This document shows, piece by piece, positions 56,332-64,000 of a stretch of DNA of 64,000 nucleotides; the stretch's first letter is position 1, and every line of letters starts with the position of its first letter. Origin of the DNA: CAYFNF01 sp964344485 (GTDB lineage Bacteria > Patescibacteriota > Patescibacteriia > UBA9570 > XYC2-FULL-38-9); contig CAYFNF010000004.1 of NCBI GenBank assembly GCA_964344485.1, forward strand, positions 62,001 through 126,000, written 5' to 3'. The notes beneath the pieces are model-generated. The model was not told the DNA's origin. It ran no database searches and saw nothing but the letters and a program-made list of their open reading frames with translations. The position numbers and the translations under genes were made by a program.

Positions 56332-57654
56332 TTATGATGCAGTTTTAAACTTCACCCACGTGGTCCAATCACTATAGTATTTGGTTCCGCTTTCGGTCCG
56401 TTGTTTACGAGCACGTACTCTGTACTTCGTTCCTGGCTTCAGCTTCTTCATCAATTTTTTCTTCTTGTTTTTCTTTACAAGATAGGTCTTGTACTTTTTA
56501 TACTTCTTCTTCTTTTTATTCCACTTCTGTAACTTCAATTGAGTCTTGAAGCCGTGCTTCTTCCACGATGCAGTCGCTTTCTTTCTTTTTCGCAACTTCT
56601 TTTTTACTTTCAAGTTCTTCACTGTTGCTGCTGGAGTGTAATCTGCTGTCTGGGTGGTAAAATTGACTATCACAGTGTCGGTTTGATCGAGTGTTTCGCT
56701 AGAAGACGCAGTAGCAGAAAAACTAGTCGCTTCTTTGTCAGGGGGGAACACTTCAACCATAATGGCAAAGTTATAATCTACATCTTCACCTTCAGGCACC
56801 TCTCCGCCAATAAAGTTTGTTGCTGCGAAAAACGGCCCGAGCTTTTGTTGCACTTCAAACGCTGATGGGGGTACTGTCCCTTGTTCAAATTCCATGTCAT
56901 CCATATTCGTCTCTGCATCAGCAGTATCAATGGTGTCTACTAGCGTATCATCCGTTTGCCAATTCTTTGTGCCGTTGGTCTCTTGATAGATTTTTAAGTT
57001 TTCAACTCCACCGATCTCCTCTTGGGCTTGCATGAAATATGAAGGACCAAATTCTGGCATTTCAGGCATGAGACTTTGAATATCCGAATCCATGTTCATC
57101 TCCGCAACTAAATAGTATTCGAACCCCTCAGCATCAGGCGAGCCGAATGCAAATATCATGGCGTAGTGATAGTCTTGTGGAATATCTGTTGGAGCGTCGC
57201 CTCCGGACATAACGACTTCAAATATACTTTTATACTGTTTCTCAGCAGTATCGTACACTGCCATCTGCGCTACATCAGTAGTAAAAAGAAGATACATATA
57301 ATCTTCCTCTTCTTCCTTTCCAACGCCAAAGTACGCTGTCTGGATGTCCCATTGACCATTTGGGTCCCAGAAATAACTAGTGCACTCTTCTTGTGTTTCG
57401 ATTGTACTGTCCCACTTAGAGGATTTTGGGTCCCAGCACCAGACATCGCGGTCAACGTCAGTGGTGGTACTTTCATCAATCACCTGATTCTCTGCAGGCC
57501 AGTCCGTTGCCAGACCATCCATGACAATTTCATCAGGATTTTCTAGCACAAACGAAGTCATGGATGCAGCAGCTGTTGGCGAAACACCCAACAAAAACAA
57601 CGCCATTACTGACGCGCCCATAACTGCGAACCCATGTGTAAGCCATTTTTTCAT
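56332..57654 (-). CDS. secreted protein with C-terminal Lys-rich FN3-like domain (paralog)
   Basis: 440 aa. Signal peptide at about 1-30 (FAVMGASVMALFLLGVSPTA). The central 300 residues are acidic (many Asp, Glu) with a domain beginning DGLATDWPAENQVID, which looks like the start of a DOMON/CBM9-like beta-sandwich. The last 100 residues are strongly basic (KKLRKRKKATASWKKH, KLQKWNKKKKKYKKYKTY, LKPGTKYRVRAR, YSDWTTWVKFKTA), an FN3-like domain similar to the C-terminus of the protein at 7158. The acidic-basic polarity is notable. Probably a surface-attached protein. Confidence 0.78.
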   Translation of the reverse strand: MKKWLTHGFAVMGASVMALFLLGVSPTAAASMTSFVLENPDEIVMDGLATDWPAENQVIDESTTTDVDRDVWCWDPKSSKWDSTIETQEECTSYFWDPNGQWDIQTAYFGVGKEEEEDYMYLLFTTDVAQMAVYDTAEKQYKSIFEVVMSGGDAPTDIPQDYHYAMIFAFGSPDAEGFEYYLVAEMNMDSDIQSLMPEMPEFGPSYFMQAQEEIGGVENLKIYQETNGTKNWQTDDTLVDTIDTADAETNMDDMEFEQGTVPPSAFEVQQKLGPFFAATNFIGGEVPEGEDVDYNFAIMVEVFPPDKEATSFSATASSSETLDQTDTVIVNFTTQTADYTPAATVKNLKVKKKLRKRKKATASWKKHGFKTQLKLQKWNKKKKKYKKYKTYLVKKNKKKKLMKKLKPGTKYRVRARKQRTESGTKYYSDWTTWVKFKTAS

Positions 57655-57709
57655 ACGTGTTATATTAATACTCTTTAGGAGTGAATCGTACCATGCTCTA
57701 CATGGCAGA

Positions 57710-58237
57710 TCAACTTTTTGTATATAAGTAATAGGTAAACATTACATCTTTTTCGGTGTCTTGTCCGAGCTTTTTCTTTATCGAGAATTCAGGCGGAATG
57801 TCAGGGAAGAACGTGTCGCATTCAAAGTCGTGGTCAATCACTGTAAGATATAAACCGTCTATATCCGGATGCACAATGGATTCTCGGTACACGTATCCAC
57901 CGCCAATAACAAAGATGTCTTCTATAGAGCCATCCGCTGCATCAAACGCTTGTTCCAGTGATGTAGCCACTGTCGCACCCGAAGCATCATACGCATCATC
58001 TCGTGTCAGCACCACATTTTTTCGATCTGGCAATGGTCGAAACTTCACTGGTAGAGACTCCCATGTTGTACGACCCATCACCACCATGTGCTGTTTTTCA
58101 GGATCTGTTCGTGTAGTAGTCACAGAAGTAAAATGCTGCATCTCTTTTTTTAACCGCCACGGCAGAGTACGATCTTTTCCAATGCCAAACTCGCGGTCCA
58201 TGGCTGCGATGATATACACCTGGTGGTTGTTTCTCAT
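57710..58237 (-). CDS. folA: dihydrofolate reductase
   Basis: 175 aa, usual length. It reduces dihydrofolate with NADPH. Motifs: IIAAMDREFGIGKDRTLPWRLKKEMQHF (active-site Trp and acidic residue), VVMGRTTWESLP, NVVLTRD and FVIGGGYVYRE. It follows thyA after 19 nt; ThyA makes dihydrofolate, so the pairing is functional. Confidence 0.95.
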   Translation of the reverse strand: MRNNHQVYIIAAMDREFGIGKDRTLPWRLKKEMQHFTSVTTTRTDPEKQHMVVMGRTTWESLPVKFRPLPDRKNVVLTRDDAYDASGATVATSLEQAFDAADGSIEDIFVIGGGYVYRESIVHPDIDGLYLTVIDHDFECDTFFPDIPPEFSIKKKLGQDTEKDVMFTYYLYTKS

Positions 58238-58256
58238 ATGTCTAGTGTAGCACGTC

Positions 58257-59069
58257 CTACACTGCTATTGGAAATTTGATAAATGGATGGTGTTCGTAGT
58301 CCTCTACTGTAATGTCTTCAACTTCGAGCTTCCAGAATGATTTATCTGCAATGCGCAGTGTTGGTAGTGAATGCGGTTCGCGTTCCAGTTGTTTCTGCAG
58401 CCCTTCAACATGATTGGAATAGATGTGCGCATTTCCCAATGTATGTACGAAGAAGCGAGGTGTTAGCTTACACTCTTTCGCGACCATGGCCAGTAATGCA
58501 GAATAGCTCGCTATATTATATGGAACTCCTAGTGCCATGTCTGCGCTGCGTTGATAGAGCTGCAGATCTAAGCAATCACCTGCAACATGGAATTGAAAGA
58601 ACGCATGGCACGGTGGAAGCGCCATTCTATCAAGATCAGCAACATTCCAAGCACTCACAATGATTCGCCGGCTGGTCGGTTCGTTCTGTATGAGGTCAAT
58701 TGCATTTTGGATCTGATTGATATGGGAGATTTTGCACTGTCCCTTCTTGTCTTGTTCATGTCTATCCCATTTAATCCATTGATACCCATAGACCGGTCCT
58801 AGTTCACCATTATCATCCGCCCACGGATTCCAGATTTTTGTGTATTCTGCTAATCCATCATTGATATTAGTTGCTCCTTTCAAAAACCAGATTAGCTCCG
58901 CAATGATATTCTGGAAATTCACTTTTTTTGTTGTTACTAACGGAAAGCCTTCGCGCAAATCGTATTTTGTTTGCAGCCCAAATATGGAGATCATACCGGT
59001 TCCAGTGCGGTCTGGGGTCTCTTCTCCGTGTTCGAATACGTGTCGTACTAAGTCTAGATATTGTTTCAT
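58257..59069 (-). CDS. thyA: thymidylate synthase
   Basis: 270 aa, usual length. It converts dUMP to dTMP with methylene-tetrahydrofolate. Motifs: [13 protein letters not shown], the catalytic Cys in [13 protein letters not shown] (about residue 153), [17 protein letters not shown] and [10 protein letters not shown]. It starts 11 nt downstream of the beta-propeller gene and precedes folA, so three minus-strand genes are probably co-transcribed. Confidence 0.97.
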   Translation of the reverse strand: MKQYLDLVRHVFEHGEETPDRTGTGMISIFGLQTKYDLREGFPLVTTKKVNFQNIIAELIWFLKGATNINDGLAEYTKIWNPWADDNGELGPVYGYQWIKWDRHEQDKKGQCKISHINQIQNAIDLIQNEPTSRRIIVSAWNVADLDRMALPPCHAFFQFHVAGDCLDLQLYQRSADMALGVPYNIASYSALLAMVAKECKLTPRFFVHTLGNAHIYSNHVEGLQKQLEREPHSLPTLRIADKSFWKLEVEDITVEDYEHHPFIKFPIAV

Positions 59070-59080
59070 GTGTTGTGTAG

Positions 59081-60223
59081 TTAATCAGCTGCCCAATTAG
59101 TAGTTGGCCAAGGAATGATAGACGGAGCGCTTGCGATCATGGTATCGCTACCGAACGTTTCTCCATTAATCATGATCGTGAAGTCTTCCTCTTCTGCAAG
59201 CTCATAGATGTCATCTAATGCAGCTCGGTGGATGTACTCTGTTCCAGCACCGCCCTTGGAATTGACGTATAACCAAAGTGTATCATCAATTTCAATTAAA
59301 CTCGGCACTCCTCCATTTCGAGTCACACGATGCCATAATTCATCTGTTGGACTAGAATACGCACTATCTGGTGAGTCGCTAGTAAACAAGTATGTATCAG
59401 AACCACTGGATAAGACCAGGGTGTATGTTCCGTCGTCTAGCTTAGTCACATCAGGATCGCTGATTGCTGTAACCGTTCCAGGGCCCGGCTCTTCTAATGT
59501 CGCAGTCACACCTGCTCCTTCAACAATCTCCCATTCTTCCCATGAGTCATCAGTAGGCATTGCCACTGCCATCATCTTTTCACACGGATAGGTTTCACAT
59601 CCAGTGACATTCTTTGCTGGCCCGGTATCCTCTTGATATAAGTGAGTGAAGTACACATCGTCGCCTTCAACGTAAAAACTTGGGTCCACATATCCATGCT
59701 CTTCACCATCTTCATCTACTAAGTTAAAGTAGATCTCTTTAGTGACTAAGAAGCAGGAGTTTACTTCGCGGATGTTCGGACGTAGATCGTTAGAGGATGG
59801 TTGTGCTATATACAGATGGTCATCATAGAAGAAGACTTCAGGAACACTGCCCTGCACCGGCGTCCATTCGTCGATAAGCTCCCATTGCTCTCCGTCCTTG
59901 GATCCCGCGATATAGATTTCATGGTTGTCCGTTTTCTTACAGTCATCCACGCTCGTATCACAAGAGAAGAACGTCATCATGTAGTTATAGTCATATTCCA
60001 GGGGCTCTTGGCAGTCTGTTTCCGAGACCTCTGTACGCGGCGTGCTTTGGTCAGTGTTTGGTGGCAGTAAAGGAGCAGCGAAAGCGTTCGTATTATTCGT
60101 AGGAGGCTGTACTACCGTATTAGTGTTTGTGTTGTCTACGGTGTATTTCACTACTGCTAACACTGCAGCAATAGCGACAATTAATACTGCCAGCACTATT
60201 GATATAATAATACCTTTTTTCAT
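59081..60223 (-). CDS. membrane-anchored beta-propeller protein
   Basis: 380 aa. One N-terminal membrane helix (about 5-27) is followed by a Thr/Asn-rich linker ([16 protein letters not shown]) and a propeller-like domain with blade-like motifs ([53 protein letters not shown]). Two Cys pairs may form disulfides. It resembles glycosidase-type or sialidase-type propellers, but catalytic residues are not identifiable. The tight spacing to thyA is odd for a surface protein. Confidence 0.75.
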   Translation of the reverse strand: MKKGIIISIVLAVLIVAIAAVLAVVKYTVDNTNTNTVVQPPTNNTNAFAAPLLPPNTDQSTPRTEVSETDCQEPLEYDYNYMMTFFSCDTSVDDCKKTDNHEIYIAGSKDGEQWELIDEWTPVQGSVPEVFFYDDHLYIAQPSSNDLRPNIREVNSCFLVTKEIYFNLVDEDGEEHGYVDPSFYVEGDDVYFTHLYQEDTGPAKNVTGCETYPCEKMMAVAMPTDDSWEEWEIVEGAGVTATLEEPGPGTVTAISDPDVTKLDDGTYTLVLSSGSDTYLFTSDSPDSAYSSPTDELWHRVTRNGGVPSLIEIDDTLWLYVNSKGGAGTEYIHRAALDDIYELAEEEDFTIMINGETFGSDTMIASAPSIIPWPTTNWAAD

Positions 60224-60330
60224 ATTGGTCTTTTTAATTATTTATTGAATTGTATCAAATTGTCGTGCTCGTGGCGAACTAGCAGTGGATCTGATACAAT
60301 ATCACTAATATCACAATAAACAATACGGAT

Positions 60331-60690
60331 ATGGGGAAGAAAAGCATACTATCGTCTGATCACACTGGGGCGTTATTGGGAATGAGTGTGTTCTTTGCGA
60401 TCTTATTGACTGTTGCGTTGTACTTTATTCCAATTCGAGTACGAACATACGAACACTACGGTCCACCACAGCAAGGACATATCTCTAGTAAAACTGAGTA
60501 CGGATTTCCATTTCCGGTTCGCTCTACAGTTACTCGACACGGAAGCAGTGAAATCGAGGAAGGAAGCAGTGTATATAAAGGGCAATTTACCGTACTCAAT
60601 GTTGCTGCGCTTAGCGTCGTGATTTTTTTGATCTTACTTATTCATGACGCAATTCGTGCCCGCAGAAAGAAGAAGGAAGTACCGCAATAA
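60331..60690 (+). CDS. small two-helix membrane protein (119 aa)
   Basis: Helices at about residues 16-34 (GMSVFFAILLTVALYFIPI) and 89-106 (LNVAALSVVIFLILLIHD) flank a soluble loop of about 50 residues; the C-terminus is basic. TACAAT at 60295-60300 may be the -10. No family recognised. Confidence 0.65.
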   Translation: MGKKSILSSDHTGALLGMSVFFAILLTVALYFIPIRVRTYEHYGPPQQGHISSKTEYGFPFPVRSTVTRHGSSEIEEGSSVYKGQFTVLNVAALSVVIFLILLIHDAIRARRKKKEVPQ

Positions 60691-60752
60691 AAGGCATTTT
60701 CATTATGTAATGCTATATTGCTACCATGTAGAAAGAGTGCTACCGTTCTATT

Positions 60753-62129
60753 ATGAGAACAGTAGGTTGCGAATTTGAATATATTGCAGTATTTCCTGAT
60801 GGAAGGAGCATCGATCGCGCAACCGCGATCCGTTTTTGGAAACACTTTGCTAAAGAGCATCCAGAGTGGCAGATAAAAAAAGAGAAGATTCGTGGTGATG
60901 TTACTGGAGTATATCGTAAGAATGGGAGGTATATTGAAGTGTTGAATACTGACCGCGGAGTCGGTACGATGGAATTATCATTACGTCCATTTGCTACTAT
61001 TCAACAGAGCGAAAAGCATTTTCATTCTGTATTCAATAAAATGGTACGCATTGCTGAGCAAATCGGTTTCTATTTTATTACCACTGGCGTGCAGCCGATT
61101 ACCTGGCTGGATCAGGGTCGTGTGACGCGAAAAGATTGGTATTTACTATTTGATAAAAAGTTGCGGCATTGGAGACACGGTATTGTTACTGCATCACATC
61201 AGGCAACTATTGACCACTCAGTTGATGAGTGGATACCGGTGTACAATGTAATGCATGCGCTTTCTGGGCCCTTGTCTGCGTTGACTGTGTGTTCACCGAT
61301 TGCTCAAGGAAGGATGCAGCCACAGAAAGAGACGCGGCAACAGTTATGGCACGCATGGAATAAAAAGGCCCTCCCGCAATATCGGTCCTTTTTTGGGAAT
61401 ACCATACAAAAGAAGCCGTTCAAGACCCTGGACGAGTATATTCGTTTTTATTGGAACACGCGATTATTTTTAGTCACAAGAGGGAAAGGCGCCGGGTATG
61501 CTGTATGGGGTGATCCGCAGTTTATCGAATACCTTCGGTCTGAAAAACCAATGGTCCATATTGGATTGCTTGGAGACCGTAAAAGATTAATGCCAGATGT
61601 AGAGATGTTGCATTATATTCATCAATATACGTGGCTCACTGCGAAGGTACATTATTTTTTCGAAGACACCGTGACTGTGGCAGGAGCAGTAGAAGCATAC
61701 GACAGCTCAAGTATCCTCCCATACTTTAAAAAACATATATCGCACTGCTATATAGAGAATCGCACATGTGGAGTTGCGCCAAAAGGAGAGGAAATGGCGA
61801 TACCTGCAATATCTCTCGGTATTGTAGAAAATTGGAAGGACGCAGAGCAGCTCGTAAATAAGATGTCATGGGAACAATGGGTTCAATTCAGAAACGATGC
61901 AGATATTCACGGTTTAGATTTCCCTCATCATAAGCAGCGTAACCTCCGACTGGTCCATGAGACGTTGAAAGTCGCTGAGCAGGGCTTGAAGAGAAGAGGC
62001 AAAGGAGAGGAAGTCTACCTTACACCACTGTGGGAGCGGTTACGATCGAAAACAACACCAGCGGACAAGATGATAGAGACGTTCCAGCAAGGTGGAGTTC
62101 CTGCAATAGTAGAAACGTATAAGTATTAG
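60753..62129 (+). CDS. glutamate-cysteine ligase-like protein (GCS2 family)
   Basis: 458 aa. The ATP-grasp-like GCS2 signatures are present: VGCEFEYI at the N-terminus (metal-binding Glu), TMELSLRPFATIQQS, ITTGVQPITW, the substrate loop HGIVTASHQATIDHS, and ENRTCGVAPKGE near the C-terminus in the place of ExRxxxxQP. Relatives make gamma-glutamylcysteine, but family members also ligate glutamate to other amines. The substrate is therefore uncertain. It stands alone before tRNA-Gly. Confidence 0.75.
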   Translation: MRTVGCEFEYIAVFPDGRSIDRATAIRFWKHFAKEHPEWQIKKEKIRGDVTGVYRKNGRYIEVLNTDRGVGTMELSLRPFATIQQSEKHFHSVFNKMVRIAEQIGFYFITTGVQPITWLDQGRVTRKDWYLLFDKKLRHWRHGIVTASHQATIDHSVDEWIPVYNVMHALSGPLSALTVCSPIAQGRMQPQKETRQQLWHAWNKKALPQYRSFFGNTIQKKPFKTLDEYIRFYWNTRLFLVTRGKGAGYAVWGDPQFIEYLRSEKPMVHIGLLGDRKRLMPDVEMLHYIHQYTWLTAKVHYFFEDTVTVAGAVEAYDSSSILPYFKKHISHCYIENRTCGVAPKGEEMAIPAISLGIVENWKDAEQLVNKMSWEQWVQFRNDADIHGLDFPHHKQRNLRLVHETLKVAEQGLKRRGKGEEVYLTPLWERLRSKTTPADKMIETFQQGGVPAIVETYKY

Positions 62130-62135
62130 AAAAAC

Positions 62136-62153
62136 CGCCTGTAAGGCGATTTT
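62136..62153 (+). terminator. short terminator
   Basis: CGCCT-GTA-AGGCG followed by ATTTT. Its stem is short, so termination may be partial. Confidence 0.55.
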
Positions 62154-62157
62154 ATGG

Positions 62158-62230
62158 AGCGGGTAGGGGGAATCGAACCCCCATATTCAGCTTGGAAGGC
62201 TGACGTAATGAGCCGTTATACTATACCCGC
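62158..62230 (-). tRNA. tRNA-Gly (TCC)
   Basis: Acceptor GCGGGTA/TACCCGC, anticodon stem TCAGC/GCTGA with loop CTTCCAA giving TCC, T-loop TTCGATT. No encoded CCA. Confidence 0.92.
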
Positions 62231-62359
62231 AAGCAGAACAGATTGTATAGCAATTTCGGAATAAAATCAAGTAATGAAGCAGAAAAAGCCTAATACACCC
62301 CACAAATGGCTTTTTTCAGAAAAACCGGTATGATATATGAGGTATCGAAGTCTGCATAC

Positions 62360-63943
62360 ATGAATATTCTAACGCGAACATCACACATACACGTTGCCTG
62401 CATGATGCTTCTCTCAATAGCATGTTTTTTTATTGGGCCATTCGTTCAGCGCGCAGAAGCGCACCCACTCGATATCACGTTTACCTATTTAAACGTAGAT
62501 TCTGAGACACAAGCTATTTCAGGTACTACCAACCTGCACGCGTTCGAAGTCGGCATGCTCCTGGAGAACAACGGTATTGAATATGAAAGCATAAGTGATG
62601 CGTACCTATCGGGTTGGTTGTTCATCGATTACATCATGGAGACTATATATGTGCAGAATAATGGAGAGGCGTGTCATTTTAAGACGGCAAACGTCTTTGA
62701 ACAGGACGAGATTACGATTATGGCTGAGGGGTTTGAGATCCAGTATACGATGGAATGCGCTCAGGATTTAGATATTGTCTATTTTTCCAATACCATGTTC
62801 ACGGAGCTGGAGCTACAGACCAATCAGATGTACTTTGTGGTGGATGGTAATCTAGAGGAGCCTCGATATAAGAAAATTCTGACCAGCAAAGTAACCTCTG
62901 ATGCATTTGACTTTCAAGATCCAGAGAGAACACTGCAGTATCAAAATGACGCAGACGATGACGGACTTACTGACGAAGAAGAAGAGGCCTATGGAACGAA
63001 CCCTCACCTTCCGGATACGGACTTTGACGGATATGCAGACTTGGATGAAATAGAACAAGGGTGGTATCCACTGGATCCAGAAGCAGCAGTTGAGCTCATG
63101 CAAGGCGAACGCGTCCCGTTAAAAGAAGCGCAGGAGAAGCAGCAGGAATATCAGGAGTATCAAGAGCAGCAAGAAGGAGTGATCTTCTCTTCTGAAAATA
63201 TCGCAGGAGGTGGTTTTATTAAAAATACGAATGCATTCAGAACCGGGAAGCTAAAACGATATCTAGGAAAGATTAGCGAGCTCTTTGATGAAGGATCGGC
63301 TCTATCGATTCTATTCATCTTGTTGATAGCATTCGTCCTGGGAGTACTACATTCTGTAACTGCTGATCATGGCAAGAGCATTCTCGCTTCTTATTTGATT
63401 GAGCAGGACAAGAAGATGAAAGATGTGCTGGTATTTGCCACTTCATTGACCGCAACGCATTTATTGGATGTGGTGGTTCTGGGCATTGCGTTTAAGCTAT
63501 TCTCTCTAGTGAGCGATATCTACAAGTATATCAACACTATTCAGACCGTTGGTGCATTTGTGCTTCTTGGGATTGCGGTGTTCTACTTATTGCGCAACAT
63601 GTTCCCAAAGAAGATCAAGATTGGAGTAAAGAGAAAAGGCCCGATCCTTGGTGTTATCGCTGGACTTGCACCGTGTACCATCGGTTGGTCTGTGATGATT
63701 GCTATTATTAGCTTAGGCAAAATCAATTGGATCGTGCCGATTATACTCGTATTTGGTTTAGGGATCTTTACTACGTTAGTAGTGTTTGGATTTGTGGTAT
63801 TGAAGGTAAAAGAAAAGATCATCAACAAAAGGAAGAATATCGCGCGCACAGCATCTATTATCTCAGCGCTATTACTACTTGTGGTGTCTATTTATTTGGT
63901 ATTAGCAGCATTGGGTATTATTGTACGTAGTCCAATAGTGTAG
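62360..63943 (+). CDS. NicO/RcnA-type metal transporter with extracellular TSP3-like Ca2+-binding segment
   Basis: 527 aa from ATG 62360; TATGAT at 62329-62334 excludes the earlier starts. Signal peptide at about 1-34, mature start HPLDITFTYLNVD as in HupE/NreB-associated domains. A beta-rich extracellular domain follows, then DADDDGLTDEEEEAYGTNP and DTDFDGYADLDEIEQG (about 197-235), which have the spacing of thrombospondin type-3/EF-like calcium loops. From about residue 311 six helices form a NicO-like domain with LGVLHSVTADHGKSILASYL and GLAPCTIGW. Probably Ni2+/Co2+ or a related solute; specificity unknown. Confidence 0.75.
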   Translation: MNILTRTSHIHVACMMLLSIACFFIGPFVQRAEAHPLDITFTYLNVDSETQAISGTTNLHAFEVGMLLENNGIEYESISDAYLSGWLFIDYIMETIYVQNNGEACHFKTANVFEQDEITIMAEGFEIQYTMECAQDLDIVYFSNTMFTELELQTNQMYFVVDGNLEEPRYKKILTSKVTSDAFDFQDPERTLQYQNDADDDGLTDEEEEAYGTNPHLPDTDFDGYADLDEIEQGWYPLDPEAAVELMQGERVPLKEAQEKQQEYQEYQEQQEGVIFSSENIAGGGFIKNTNAFRTGKLKRYLGKISELFDEGSALSILFILLIAFVLGVLHSVTADHGKSILASYLIEQDKKMKDVLVFATSLTATHLLDVVVLGIAFKLFSLVSDIYKYINTIQTVGAFVLLGIAVFYLLRNMFPKKIKIGVKRKGPILGVIAGLAPCTIGWSVMIAIISLGKINWIVPIILVFGLGIFTTLVVFGFVVLKVKEKIINKRKNIARTASIISALLLLVVSIYLVLAALGIIVRSPIV

Positions 63944-63962
63944 ACGTGTAGCAGCATAAAAG

Positions 63963-63994
63963 GCCTTGACAAAAGGCGTTTTTTCATATATAAA
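63963..63994 (+). promoter_or_regulatory. terminator overlapping a promoter for a gene beyond the window
   Basis: GCCTT-GACAA-AAGGC with a T-run ends the transporter transcript. Its loop contains TTGACA (63966-63971), followed after 17 nt by TATAAA (63989-63994), so a new transcript probably starts near 64000. Confidence 0.65.
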
Positions 63995-64000
63995 ACTCGA

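Overview
The window is 64 kb of bacterial chromosome that looks like a member of the Candidate Phyla Radiation (Patescibacteria). I infer this from many short proteins and ORFans, AT-rich genes whose starts mostly lack a Shine-Dalgarno (SD), likely leaderless mRNAs, split single-copy housekeeping operons, a K+-independent membrane pyrophosphatase, tRNA genes mostly without encoded CCA, and very large beta-helix/Ig-type surface proteins. TGA is used as a stop (for example nfo), so this is not the UGA=Gly code. I cannot name the lineage. No rRNA, CRISPR array or transposase is visible. A run of ten N at 3701-3710 marks a scaffold gap.

Layout. 0.2-7 kb: minus-strand SAM-hydroxide adenosyltransferase, clpP and nrnA, then rbfA and infB, with two GC-rich genes of opposite strand between nrnA and rbfA. 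7-10 kb: secreted Lys-rich FN3-like protein, lipid-kinase-like protein, bactofilin. 10-14.4 kb: tRNA cluster (Arg, Ala, Val, Ala) with a 210-bp direct duplication around an inserted acyl-adenylate ligase-like gene, two perfect parS-like sites and a promoter-terminator unit for a 35-aa Cys-rich peptide. 14.3-22 kb: TrmB regulator, GC-rich gene, 1,771-codon surface protein, candidate small RNA. 22-29 kb: CorC-like protein, stand-alone B3/B4 protein, thioredoxin, glutamate dehydrogenase, PEP carboxykinase and aspartate-type aminotransferase (an amino acid to PEP module). 29-33 kb: RHH-nucleotidyltransferase fusion, RNase HII, methyltransferase, YraN, Ig-repeat surface protein. 35-40 kb: nusA-hppA-tig. 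41-44 kb: nfo, MBL hydrolase, inositol-phosphatase-like, amidinotransferase. 44-56 kb: TrmB plus beta-propeller, lipoprotein, HAD and PlsC-HAD proteins, nucleotide cyclase, Nif3. 56-64 kb: second Lys-rich FN3 protein, folA, thyA, anchored beta-propeller, glutamate-cysteine-ligase-like protein, NicO-type transporter.

The most striking feature is a second class of genes. Eleven GC-rich genes (2885, 3817, 15268, 21713, 25958, 33513-, 34056-, 40249-, 46593, 47514, 52503) sit singly or in pairs among AT-richer genes. They share an architecture: an AT-rich sigma-70-like promoter, a stem-loop starting at or near the predicted 5' end of the mRNA, a clear SD (10 of 11), a strongly G/C-ending CDS and in most cases an intrinsic terminator. 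Their proteins are mutually unrelated, mostly unrecognisable, and about half look exported; one carries a class III nucleotide cyclase domain. One pair splits what is usually the infB-rbfA-nrnA operon. I treat this cassette class as the best candidate for something undescribed.
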